A DNA stretch of 64,000 nt from Candolleomyces eurysporus (Eukaryota > Basidiomycota > Agaricomycetes > Agaricales > Psathyrellaceae), in the NCBI GenBank assembly GCA_027579435.1, contig JANBPK010000706.1, positions 1 to 64,000 on the forward strand, given 5' to 3'. The position numbers and the translations under genes were made by a program. Under the pieces are notes generated by a model, which saw nothing but the letters and a program-made list of their open reading frames with translations, made no database searches and was not told the DNA's origin. Numbering within the stretch: the first letter of the stretch is position 1; every line of letters starts with the position of its first letter. This document shows, piece by piece, positions 44,834 to 55,406 of the stretch.

Positions 44834-47207
44834 TGTCGGAAGTCGCTGCCACCACCCCTTCTCTGGTAATCGGTGATGAAAATCCAGTCTTCAAGAAGCG
44901 TGAGTGGTTCACAATTCCTTCGAAACATCTCTGCTAACACCAGGCTTCAGTCGAAACTAGGATGAAGCGTTACCCAGGAGACCTTGCTGCTGTCCAAGAG
45001 TTGATTCAACAGGCGGAAAGCCGCGTTGAAGCTCTTGATGCTCACATTCAAGATCAGACTAGTAAGTGTTATAATTCATACCGTCTCTATTGGACATTAA
45101 TTCAGAGGTTACTAGGCGCTGGTAACACGGATGCCATTCAAGCGCTTGCAGAGAAGAAGAAGATCGTCTCTGCTAATGCTGCCGGTCTCAAACGTCGTCA
45201 AGGCCAACTCTTAAAAGGGACCAACAAACGTCCCCGGGTTGCCAAGCGGACCCGTTCAACTGCGGCGGAGAGTGGTGAGTATTAATTCAATGTTTACGCT
45301 CAACATCTCAAGATGCTCACTCTTTTAATAATCCAGACTTGATGGAAGTCGACACCATTCCCGATTCTGTCAATCTCACCACCCAGTCTACTGCACCACC
45401 TTCAGCCCCGAATGTCACCGCCTCCACATCTGCACCTTCCGCTGCTGTCTCCGTCATTGAGCCGGTTGGTGCTGGCAACGTTCCTCAGGCCACCACTCCA
45501 ACTTCTGCGCAGACTAGCTCCACTTCTGTGCCAACTGCTGTGCTGTCTGTTCCGGTATCAGCAGATCCTTCCCTGCCAGCGACCCCTTCGGCCTCTGTCC
45601 CTACCGGTCAACTCACCCTCGACAATGGTGCTCCTCAGGCTATCATTGAAGCAGCAGCTCCTCTAACCTCCATGCCGGCCAACGCACCTACTTCCAACGT
45701 TAGTGCTGCTCAGGCTGCCATTCAAGCACCGGCCCTTTCAGCCTCTGTCCCAACCGGCACACCTCCTCCCAACGTTAGTGTTGCTCAAGCTATTGTTCAA
45801 GCAGCAGCCCCTTCAGCCTCCATCCAGGCCAGCGCACCTACTCGGGACGTTAGCATCGCTCAGGCTGCCGTTCAAGTCTCTGTCCCCAACCCAGTTGTCG
45901 AAGCTACCATGTCTCAAGTCGTTTCAAGGACAACCAGTAGTGGTCCTTCTCGTACTCAACCTGAGCACAACCTTGCAAACGTTGCTGGTCTGATCTCAAT
46001 GGTAAGCTTCGTTATTTTTTATTACTTTTGCACGCTCAAACACACTCTCTTATTTCAGGATAATACTGAGTCTGACGAGAGCGAGTGGTTCGAAGACATG
46101 GTGAGTTTATCAGTCCCGACAATTTGCTCAGGCCTCTAGCTAATACTTGTGGGATAGGACGTCGAAAGCAGCAATTCCAACTCTGGGGATAGCGACAGCG
46201 ACATCGTCGAACTCAAGGCTGCTGTAGGCAAGGCTCATTTCCCAAGCTACTGGAAGAATTTGGACCTTCCCCAGCAAGGGAAGCTACTGAGTACGTACTC
46301 ACTCTCCCATAATTCCATTCAGAACTAATATCCTTGCTTAGACAGTGGTGCTGAGGCGTTCCAAGCCTTCCGGGATAAGAACATTCCGCTGCCTGACCGA
46401 GTATGTTTCTGATCATCATGTCTTTCCCGGCTACTGCTCATTAGTTCACTCATTTATCAGGTTCGCACTTGGGTCCGCCGACACTCAGACTATTTGCCAG
46501 AGGTCAGCGGCTGGAGCGAGAAGCTAGCAGCCTCTTGCTTTATCCTTGGCAATGGGCGAACAGTCTGCCAGTACCACACGGTTTACGAGCATGGAAAGAA
46601 AACCACCCACGACGGAAATCTCAACGACAAGTCCGACCTCAGTGTAACTGGCGTTCCCTACCCTCCTTCTTTCCTTCCACTCGCCCAATATAGCACCCTC
46701 CTTCCCCCTNCCCCGGTTACCTGGTCAACGTGAACGACCCAAGAACCCAAACTTCACCCTCGAAAACGTTCTCAAGTTCTTTCCAATGAAGCACGGTCGT
46801 CGTATTCTTCACTGCGGGTGTCTCTATGAACACGTACTGATCGACTTCTGGTTGTGGAAGGGCTTTGCTCTGACTTCTCTATCACACCCGGAAAGGATGG
46901 AAGGCTTTGGAATGCCCTTGAAACCCCGCGAACGTTATCTCTTTTGCCTGGGCCTCAAGAGCTTCTGTGTTACGCTTGAAAACCTCTACGAGTACGACCA
47001 CGAAGACAACGAGATCTCTCATGTGAAGTTCAGGGAGCGCCATGTGATGAAGCTGGTGGCAGATATCAAGAAATCCAGGCGAGAGGAGGCAGAGAGAGCG
47101 GCGAAGATTCGTCAGCAGCAGTTAAAGAAGGATAAGAGGAAGATGGTTTACGTGGAGCTCGCTGAAAATGTTTCTGAATTTGACGCTAATGAATTCTTTG
47201 ATGATTA
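44834..47207 (+). CDS. KDZ-element cargo protein E, repeat-containing, frame broken at an N
   Basis: About eight exons starting MSEVAATTPSLVIGDENPVF. An N-terminal helical segment (VQELIQQAESRVEALDAHI) is followed by a basic patch (KRPRVAKRTRS). A ~200-residue Ala/Pro/Ser/Thr-rich region has about three repeats of the type PTSNVSAAQAAIQA. An acidic stretch (DNTESDESEWFEDM) leads to a globular C-terminal part with WKNLDLPQQGKLL, WVRRHSDYLPEVSGWSEKL, CQYHTVYEHGKKTTHDGN, then MKHGRRILHCGCLYEHVLID and a basic coiled coil. The frame changes at N46710 within a C run, probably a sequencing gap, since both sides are clearly coding. An intron at 45062-45115 is optional. Family unknown. Confidence 0.6.
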
Positions 47208-47559
47208 GTACTTTGCCTGTATTCCTTAGCTATAATAATTATGTTGGTTTGTTATCGTATATGCTCATGAGGAAAGATAAATTGACGTAATTGAGTTGTA
47301 ATGACTTCATGTGTTGGGAACTTCGAATCGAAAACCTGAAGTCAATGAAACCTTCCTAGTTATACATCAGTGGGGGCAAGAAGATGACGACAACTTCTCA
47401 TCTTGACCAGACCTGAGCACCGATACAAGAGGCAGCTTCTGATCGACACTTCCAACAGCCCAAGTTAGATTATTGTATCCCATTGCATTTGCTTCTGTGC
47501 TTGAATCATCAAAAGCTGATGAAATGCCTTTCACATTCTCTTAATTTTGACGACTTGGT

Positions 47560-50500
47560 CCAATTTTCAGAGGTCATACAGAGCTTCCACATCTTGTCTA
47601 CACAGCTTTGGAGGTAACACAGAACTTCTGCCTTTCTCCCAGATTACGGTGGAAGTTCAACCAAGCTTCCATCCATCTCTTAGTGAAGTGCAAGGCAAAG
47701 GTTTGCTGTTCAGCCAGAAAACCTTGGAAGTTCAACTCTGCTTCCCAAGGTAATCATATGACTTGTGTAGAGGTAATATGGAACTTCTGCTACTCAATTC
47801 CATGGCTTTGGAAGTTCATGCCACCTTTTTAAAGGCTATGTAGGGCTTCCACCTTTCATCTGGATGACTCTGGATGTTGATCCTACCTTCCCAGATTTAT
47901 CTGCAGCTTTTTGGAGGTTACATGAGGCTTCCATCCTTCTTCTTCACAACTCTGGGTGTTCACCCCACCTTCTCATATTGGCTCTCAGCCTATTTGGAAG
48001 AGATGCAGAGCTTCTTCCCTTCATTCCATCTTCTCAGATTTGCTTTCAGATTTGCTTTCAGATTGTTCAGATCCCATGCAGAGATACTGCCCTTCATCTG
48101 GACAACCCTCATACCACCTCTCAAGTTATGCCCTGAGCTTGTTTGGCAGTCATGCAGAGCGCTTCCACCCTTCATCTGGACAATCTGGAAGATGATCTAA
48201 GCTTCCCAAAGTTGCTTCTAGTATGTTCAGAGGTCACCCAAAGCTTCCACCATTCTTCTGCACAACTTTGGATGTTCATCCCACCTTTCCAGGGGTACTT
48301 TAGCTTGCTTAGAGGTCATGGGGAGCTTCCACCTCTCATCTGGACAACTTTGGATGTTTGTCTCATTTTCCCAGATTTGCTTTTGGCTTGCTTGGAAGCT
48401 GTATGGAGCTTCTACCCTTCTTCTGTACAACCTTGGATGCTCACACCACCTTCTAGATTTGCTCTTGGCTTGTGCAGAGGTGATTTGTAGTTTCTACTTC
48501 ACTTCTGCACAATTTGGGATGTTCATCTCACCTTCCCAGATTTCTTTTCAACTTTTTTTTGAAGCCATACAGAGCTTCCGCCCTTCTTCTACACAAATCT
48601 GGATGTTCATCCCACCTTCCCAGATGTACTTTAGCTTGCTTAGAGGCCATGGGGAACTTCCACCTCTCATCTGGACAACTTTGGATGTTCATCCCACCTT
48701 CCCAGACCTCTTTCAGTTTGTTTGGAAGCCATGCAGAGCCTTTGCCCTCCATCTGGATAACCTTGGATGTTCATACCACCTTTCTATATTTGCTCTTAGC
48801 TTGCTCAAAGGTCATGCAAGCTTTTGTATTTGATCTCAACAACTTTGGATATTCATCCCACTTTCCCATAGGTAATTTAGCTTGCTTAGAGGGCATGTGG
48901 AGCTTCCATATATCATCTAGACAACATTGGGTGTTTGCATCACCTTCCTACATTTCCTTTCAGATTGTTTTGAAGCCATACAGANGCTTTTGCCCTTCTT
49001 CTGTACAGCCCTGGAGGTTCACACAACCTTTCTAGATTTGCTCTCAGCTTGTTGAGAGGTCACCCAGAGCTTCCACCATTCTTCTTCCTGACTTTGGAGG
49101 TTCATCCCATTTTCCCATAGGTAATTTAGCTTGNTTNGAGGCCATATGGAGCTTCCACACATCATCTGGACAACATTGGATGTTTGCATCACCTTCCTAG
49201 ATNTCATTTCAAGTTGTTTTGAAGACATGCAGAGCTTCTGCCCTTCTTCTGTACAGCCCTGGAGGTTCACACAACCTTTCTAGATTTGCTCTCAGTTTGT
49301 TCAGAGGTCATCCAGAGCTTCCACCATTCTTCTACCCAACTTTGGATGTTCATCCCACTTTCCCATAGGTAATTTGGCTTGCTTGGAGGGCATGTGGAGC
49401 TTCCATACATCATCTGGATAACATTGGATGTTTGCATNCANNTTCCTACATTTCCTTTCAGGTTGTTTTGAAGCCATATGGAGCTTCTACCCTTCTTCTG
49501 TACAGCCCTGGATGTTCATACCACCTTTCTAGATTTGCTCTCATTTTGTTCAGAGGTCATCCAGAGCTTCCACCATTCTTCTACCCAACCCTGGATGTTC
49601 ATCCCACTTTCCCAGAGGTACTTTTGCTTGCTTAGAAGTCATGGGAAGCTTCTACCACTCATCTGGACAACCTTGGATGTTTGTTCCATCTTCCCACATT
49701 TACTTTCAGCTTGTTTGGAAGCCATTTGGAGCTTCCGCCCCTCATTTGGACAACCTTGGATGATCATGCCACCTTTCTAGATTTGCTCCCAGGTTGTTCA
49801 GAGGCCATTCAGATCTTCTTTCTTTCTTTTACACAACTTTAGATGCCTATTCCACCTTCCCAGAGGCACTTTAGCTTGCTTAGAGGTTATGTGGAGCCTC
49901 CACTTTTTATCTGGACAAGTTTGGATATTCATCTCACCTTCCCAGATTTCCTTTCAGCTTGTTTTGAAGCCATTCAGAGCCTCTGCCTTTCCTCTACACA
50001 ACTTTGGATGTTCATCCCACCTTCCCAGAGGTACTTTAGCTTGCTCAGAGGTCATTTGGCGCTTCCACCTCTAATCTGTACAGGTTTGGACGTTCATCTC
50101 ACCTTCCCAACCTTTTTTTCAGGCTGTTTGGAAGCCATAAAGAGCTTCTACCCTCATCTGGACAACCTTGGAAGTTTATCCCATCTTTCCAGATTTTATT
50201 ATTGCTTATTTAGAGGCAATGCAGAACTCTCATATTTCATCAGGACAACTTTAGAGGTCTGTACCATCTTCCCAGGTATATTTGTGACTTGCTTGAAGGT
50301 CATGCATAGCTTCCATCCTCCATTTCACCACTCTGGAAGCTTTACCAACCTGCCAAAGTATTCTCATGCCTTCTTGGAAGCCATAGGGAACTTCCCTCTC
50401 CACCCACACAACTTTGGAAGGTCATCCCACCTTTCCAGATAATCTTGTGGCTTTTCTGGGGTCATGTGGAACCTGCTGTCTTCAATCAAACAACCTTGGA

Positions 50501-50780
50501 AGGTCATCCCACCTTCAAAGTATCTGTAGGGTTTGTTTGCCACACCAAGCTTCCACCCATCCTTATTTTGTTGAGATGCCAGTCACGCCATATGCTTATT
50601 CAGTTTTGGAAATTCATAGCACCTTCCAGGATATGAGTTTGGCTTCTTCAGAGGTGATATGGAGCTCTGACCCCATCTCTCAAACCCTTGCCCCACCCTT
50701 CAGGAAGTTATACAGAGCCTCTACTGAACTTTCAAGCTTCTGAGGTTCTTAATTCGAAGTTGTCTGCCCCTTCTCCCTAC
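47560..50780 (+). repeat. ~82-bp tandem repeat array, about 39 degenerate units
   Basis: Recurring blocks GAGCTTCCACC, CATCTGGACAAC, TTGGATGTTCATCCCACC, TTCCCAGA, TTTGCTT and TTGGAAGCCATGCA reappear every 82-83 bp (for example the AGCTTC block at about 48324, 48406, 48571, 48654 and 48736). Units at the edges are more diverged than those in the centre. Several Ns (48985, 49135-49442) show assembly trouble. The array gives rise to spurious repetitive open frames. It ends 200 bp from the right terminal inverted repeat. Confidence 0.9.
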
Positions 50781-50989
50781 AACCATACCAGGTAATGAAG
50801 CTGAACAGCCTTTCCACATTTGAGCTCCGAAGCTGAATAATTGAAACAAATACTTCAAAGATCATCGCTGGAGGATGTAGGCTACTTCAGTTGTGTAGCT
50901 GTCCATCCTGACATCCAGTATGTGTTGCATGTGCTGTGACAGATATATAAATAGTAATAGTAAGCATTGACGTCCTTCACATGTCTGAG

Positions 50990-51073
50990 GTCACGCTAAC
51001 CCCCACAGGTGGGGGTCTTTATGTCCCACCAGCCGGGGTTGTTTGGTCCCACCTGGCTATCAGCGGCTGCCCC
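50990..51073 (-). repeat. Right terminal inverted repeat
   Basis: Inverted match to 31914-31997, 84 bp with no gaps and about 27 mismatches. Begins GTCACGCTAACCCCCAC and ends GGCTGCCCC at the duplication. Confidence 0.92.
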
Positions 51074-51081
51074 GAGGTTGC
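51074..51081. repeat. Target-site duplication, right copy
   Basis: GAGGTTGC, identical to 31906-31913. Confidence 0.95.
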
Positions 51082-51121
51082 GGACTTCGTAGCCCTGAGT
51101 CAATGGTGCTTCGGTGGCCAT
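51074..51121 (-). pseudogene. First 16 codons of the interrupted 105-aa membrane-protein gene
   Basis: ATG at 51121 opens MATEAPLTQGYEVRNL, matching the paralogue start (QGYEVKNL). It then runs into the transposon terminus and stops inside the inverted repeat. Joined to 31636-31905 it gives 318 nt, exactly the paralogue length. The promoter of this gene should lie in 51122-51450. Confidence 0.9.
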
Positions 51122-51583
51122 GGGATTCGAACGGCAGTGAGGCTGGTCCGATGAGTGGCTCTGAGTGCGTTGAAGGGGCGAGAACTCGAGAATAGGACAG
51201 GAGAGGGCGAAAGATATAGAATCGGTGGTTAAAGGCTGTGTTCCATGCTGCGATGGTGATCAGACAGTCCTTTGCAAGTTTTACAGCCATCCGCGATGGT
51301 ACTGGCTCCATTACGGCACTAGTCCTGCATCTAAGCGGTACAGTCGAGGCACGAAACATGGCATGCGTGAGTTCATTGCCGCTACGAGGGGAAGCGCGGG
51401 AAGAAACTTCAGATGCTGGCCATTATTATGAGCGTTATTATGACCATGCTTGAGGGAGAAGAATAAGCCAATGAAGGCGACAAACTCACAGACGTCGACT
51501 TGGCCGAAGACCGGCTGAGCTCTGGTGGCGGTGACCGTTCTATGTACCTAGACCATGCCTAGCTGATATGTGTAGTTGGTAGT
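51122..51583. other. Upstream region of the interrupted gene
   Basis: No separate gene supported; frames on both strands are short. Confidence 0.4.
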
Positions 51584-51683
51584 GCTTTGCGCTGATTAAC
51601 AATAACTTGCACTGACTGACGGTAACTTGCGCTGATTGACGGTATCCTGGACTGACTGACGGGAACTTGCGCTGAATGACGGT
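51584..51683 (+). repeat. 20-bp tandem repeat, five units
   Basis: Unit AACTTGCGCTGATTGACGGT, with substitutions, in five head-to-tail copies (51584, 51604, 51624, 51644, 51664). No coding sense seen. Confidence 0.85.
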
Positions 51684-51867
51684 AAATCGTCGCGTTGCCA
51701 GGTTGGTGGTTGGTTTGGTATCAATTTCAAGCAAACCAATTCATGTAGGGAATTAAACAAGGGCGGGATTGCGGTGTGATAGGGAGCGTTATCAAGCTAT
51801 GTACATAGCCTCTGTTTTTCAGTCTTGGAAGGATCCCAAAGTCAACCAGACGTACTACTAGAACCAC

Positions 51868-52185
51868 CTAGGCGGAGAGTCTAGGTAGATTTCCACAGCA
51901 ATCGCGTGCAAAAATGCCAAATTGGGAGACTGGTTTCAGCGTAATCATGGCCTTGATGTACGATGTGTCTTGGAATTTCACCGTTGGAGCAGTGATATCG
52001 GAGGAGGCGAGTAGCGGTCCCTTGTCTTCGGCGGGCGCAAAGTATGTCGACAAGTGTTGGGCCAAGTAATTCTGCTGAGCTGGTGAAAAATGGCGCGATT
52101 CTAAATTTTTGGGGTCGATTCCGCGGTAATGAAGGTCATTGGAATCGAAGCGGACCGTCCACCCTGGCACGGGGAATCTAGGCAT
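51868..52185 (-). CDS. Divergent relative of the 105-aa membrane protein
   Basis: The frame from MPRFPVPGWTVRFDSND contains FSPAQQNYLAQHLSTYFAPAED and SYIKAMITLKPVSQFGIFAR. These align with LPPVQQAYFSKRGEPATYLAP and EYFKFMAAVQTIIQLGMFA of the intact paralogue. The alignment is offset at both ends, so the equal codon count is coincidental. The membrane helix is interrupted by charged residues, and the 3' end may be spliced or decayed. The frame is open further upstream to 52383. Confidence 0.4.
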   Translation of the reverse strand: MPRFPVPGWTVRFDSNDLHYRGIDPKNLESRHFSPAQQNYLAQHLSTYFAPAEDKGPLLASSDITAPTVKFQDTSYIKAMITLKPVSQFGIFARDCCGNLPRLSA

Positions 52186-52383
52186 ATGAACGATTCTTGG
52201 GGGTCGAGGCAGGGGATTTCGCCTACATGCGGCCGGTTGGGATTTCGCCAGGCCTCTAAATAGCAGACCGAGAAGCCCCCACTTCACAACCCTTCTTGCC
52301 CGAACGGCAGCTTTGAGAAAAAGCAATTCCGTGGAGAGCTTCGGTCTACCAAGGTGCATAGTATCAGGCCCTTTGGAGCACAT

Positions 52384-52981
52384 CAGGCTCCCAGGTCACT
52401 GGCTCGAGCGCAATTGGTGGTCCGTTTGGACAGATTCTGACCCTCATGGACCAAAAGGAAAAGGTAGTAGGTGCAGGGGGCAACGGGCAACAGTCCCGGG
52501 ATCAATTGTTTGTCTCTGTTGCGCGACGGCCTTGAGACGGCATTGGTTGCCGGGGCGTGTTGTTAAAGAGAGCGGCCAGTTCCTTAGTAGGCTAAAAGCT
52601 TTCATCGGACAATCTCGACCGCTTCATGGATGTGCGCTATCCAAAGGCCTTCGGTACGGTGTTACTTGAACCTTGCGACTCATAACTCACAGCTAATTTT
52701 TAATATGTTCGATAGATATGCGATCTGAGTTAGAATGTGCTACATTCCCATTGTCGTTGGAAATGCCCGGCTTCCGAGTTTTTGTGGACTTCCATTGTCA
52801 GAGTCATTAACGCCCAAACATGGTACGCCATATATGTGTCAACGTTAACCATTGCCACCGATACATCAGCCAAGACACCTGGTCTTGGACCCGTTATTTT
52901 TCGACTACTACCGCCACTCCGTGGTGGCAGTTGATCTCCCTCCCACATTCCAAGCTTTTCCTCTCCTTTTCATTTATTCCT
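52384..52981. other. Intergenic
   Basis: Short frames only; includes the leader of the MIF4G-like gene. Confidence 0.35.
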
Positions 52982-53763
52982 ATGAAATCTAGTCTCAGTC
53001 AATCAACTACAACCCCCAATGTCGCGCTTTCACAGGTCGACGACCTCCTCCAAGGTCGCACATTCGACATCGCGTCGCGAGAACAGATCGACACCACGGG
53101 AAATGAAGTACTTGAGCTCATTTTGAACAGTCCAGATGTCCTACGCAGCCTCATCTTAACATCCCGGATGCTCTTCAAAGGAGCAGTTAGAAACACCGAG
53201 TACTCTAGAACCGTATCGTTTGTCGCAGAGGAGGTTTACTCCCGGCTCAGAACTGAGGACAAAGAGGTCGCGTGTGACCTCCAATACGAATTACAGAACT
53301 TGGCTGTTGGCGAATTCACACGTGCATGGAAGGTATGGGATTCAGATACCTGCCCAGTGGCTCGAGGCTCTCTGACGGTTAGATGTAGGACGCGACAAAA
53401 GACAGCATCAAAAATGCAGTTCACGAGCCGTGGCTTCGGGTCTCACTTCAATATCTCGAAACATACCACCACCTCAAAGATCTGTCAATCGTCGTCTCCG
53501 ACTTCTACGCCATGGGATTCGTCTCCCCTCGAGCCTTCCAGAAAGCCGTTGAGGTCATTGTTGAGCGCTTCGCTCAAAGAGACCACCTAATTTGCCTTAT
53601 GATTATGCTCAGCCGTGCTAATTCGCATTGCGGAAAATCTTTTGCACATACTTGGTATTTGGATCTCGTTTGGCAGATAAGGACGAGATGCTTAAACCTT
53701 TTGGGTGATATAGAGCCAAAAGAGGCGTGTTACTCTATCCTCACAATTGCAACAGCTTACTGA
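52982..53763 (+). CDS. MIF4G-like protein
   Basis: Exons 52982-53332 and 53389-53763 (phase 0) give about 241 aa, near the size of one MIF4G domain. VDDLLQGRTFDIASREQI resembles the LLNKLTxEKFD start of eIF4G MIF4G. VSFVAEEVYSRL and ELQNLAVGEFTRAW resemble its MYARLCRxL and LLNRCQEEFERGW helices, and FYAMGFVSPRAFQKAVEVIV the matching later repeat. Such short MIF4G-like proteins may act in mRNA binding or translation. Assignment is by pattern only. Possible further exons lie at 53782-54600. Confidence 0.5.
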
Positions 53764-53781
53764 CTTTGCTGTGACCCACAG

Positions 53782-54600
53782 GAAGAAAGCTGTTTGGTCC
53801 GGCTCGTCCGTGGACTCATCAGTGACTTCAACGAAAACGGCGAGTCTTCAAGGCACTGCAAGATCCCGGTGTCATACTGCGTCATCCAAGAATGGGATAC
53901 CGAGGTGATGATTGCCAAGGCATGGGACGAGATCGACGAGCTATATCTTCTGATACGCGTGCACCGGGCAAGGAGCCACTCGACGAAGACGATTCGGACT
54001 CGGATTGTCCAGGCTCCCCTCCTCCTGCCATCACCTCAGTAGATCTTACACGAGATGCTGGCAACAAAGGACCTGTTCTCTATGACTCACCAGAGGAAGA
54101 CGTGGAAGAGAAAGCGTCAAAGACATTGACGAAAAAAAATCCTCCAGTCGACAACCAACACCGACATACATTGGAACGCACAGAAACAGTCAAACAACTC
54201 CGCTTCTAACTCCTCATCCCCGGTCACGCATCTGAAAGAGTCGTGGGCATTCAGTGGTTTTAATGTTAACTGCCCGACTCCCTTACGGCGAAGCACTAGT
54301 GCAAATTGTGGGGTGCGCGAAGCAGCATTACTACCAGGAAATTTCCAAACCGAATTACGCCTCCACACGGCCCTTTCCACAGCTTCTCGCGTCGCGGCCC
54401 GAAGACCTTTCAATCCTCAGAGGACCGAAGCGAGTACGAGCATTTTATCGGAGTCTCTGGCTCAGTACGTTGTTGAGTCCAGGCCTCCTCTATTGAATCT
54501 GGCAAAGCCTGAGGAGCCGCATGGCGAAATGCGCTTGTCTGACCTTATTATTACGTCGAAGTCGGACTCGTCACTTCCACCCCGGATATTCGAACACTAG
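53782..54600 (+). other. Possible C-terminal exons after the MIF4G-like gene
   Basis: Protein-like but discontinuous frames: an ESCLVRLVRGLISDFNENGE segment, an acidic DEDDSDSDCPGSPPPA stretch, and a final frame ending LSDLIITSKSDSSLPPRIFEH at 54598. A run of seven A near 54133 sits at one frame change. Either low-complexity tail exons of the upstream gene or an independent hypothetical gene. Confidence 0.3.
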
Positions 54601-55406
54601 CATATCGCTTCGGAACTGGCGCTTGAAGTGTCGAGTAGACACAGAGTAGCAGATCTGGCTGCATATTTTCGATGCAACTTTTGAAGTTTGTCTCAAAGCC
54701 AGAGTTTCCGTTTTAATTAATCTTTTTCTCTCTGCGTTATCGAGGACCCGTTGAATCTTCATTGTATTCCACGAATTTTTCGCTGAGACGGATCTTTCCT
54801 TACTGAATATACTGAATAGGGTCAATGATTGTCAATGTATTTTATCCTCGAGCACTCGGGCAGTCCCCTAGTTCGACAGCGCAAATCAGCCCTTCGAATT
54901 TCAGCGATGATATTCGAGCTCATTGTCGCCGTCCTGATTGTCTGCCCCTACGTCCATGCACTCCAGCGATTGAGCGCTTAGGCCTGACGTTTTCATTCAG
55001 CTGACCTTGAGCTTCGGCTTGCACCGGCCGACGGAGCTGGCTCCTATCTTTCGGCGCCTTTCATTCCTTTCCGCCATGAAATGACAGGGGAGAAAGGAAG
55101 CTGCCCTCGCGCAGAAATCCCGCAGCCATTCATTGAGCCTTCACATTTAATAGACCTCATGACCTCCCGAGGTAATTCAATTTTCTGCCAGTCAAGCGTC
55201 TCAATCTCAAGTTCGGTTTACCCTTCATACACCTGGGTAGAAAAGACCGAAAAGAACGAAAAAAAGAATTCCAATCCCGGCCAAAAGAGGAAGTTGGTCA
55301 CGTCTTGCCTCAAATCACCTCGCGGTTGGCAATGGCCCAAGAAAAACACCATTACCATTAAATACACATCGATTAAGTAGCGAAAGAGTGCAGAAATATA
55401 CTCAAA
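54601..55406. other. Intergenic, no gene seen
   Basis: Nothing supported on either strand. Confidence 0.4.

Larger units (their letters stand above)
31914..51073. mobile_element. Complete 19,160-bp KDZ DNA transposon with TET/JBP cargo
   Basis: Bounded by 84-bp imperfect terminal inverted repeats (about 68% identical) and flanked by the 8-bp duplication GAGGTTGC. The left boundary is confirmed independently: the second copy at 1-898 stops matching at the same base. It encodes an apparently intact KDZ transposase, a TET/JBP dioxygenase and at least five other genes, and has long subterminal repeats at both ends. Co-occurrence of KDZ transposases and TET/JBP genes in basidiomycetes is established (Iyer and colleagues, 2014). 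The full set of cargo genes here is, as far as I know, not functionally described. The insertion disrupts a host membrane-protein gene. Confidence 0.95.

Noticed and set aside
45062..45115. Mandatory intron in cargo gene E
   Set aside because: The sequence has a good donor and acceptor, but reading through also stays in frame (54 nt), so the intron is only optional.
47560..50780. Long plus-strand frames rich in FIPPSQ and HLSSGQLW repeats (up to 199 codons)
   Set aside because: They are translations of the ~82-bp tandem repeat, drift between frames from unit to unit and have no start context.
31914..51073. Interpretation as a retrotransposon, Helitron or Starship-type element
   Set aside because: No reverse transcriptase, Rep/helicase or tyrosine recombinase was seen; inverted termini, 8-bp duplication and KDZ transposase explain it.
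51868..52185. Equal 105-codon length of the third membrane-protein relative
   Set aside because: The alignment with the intact paralogue is shifted by about 20 residues at the N-terminus and short at the C-terminus, so the matching length is not evidence of orthology.
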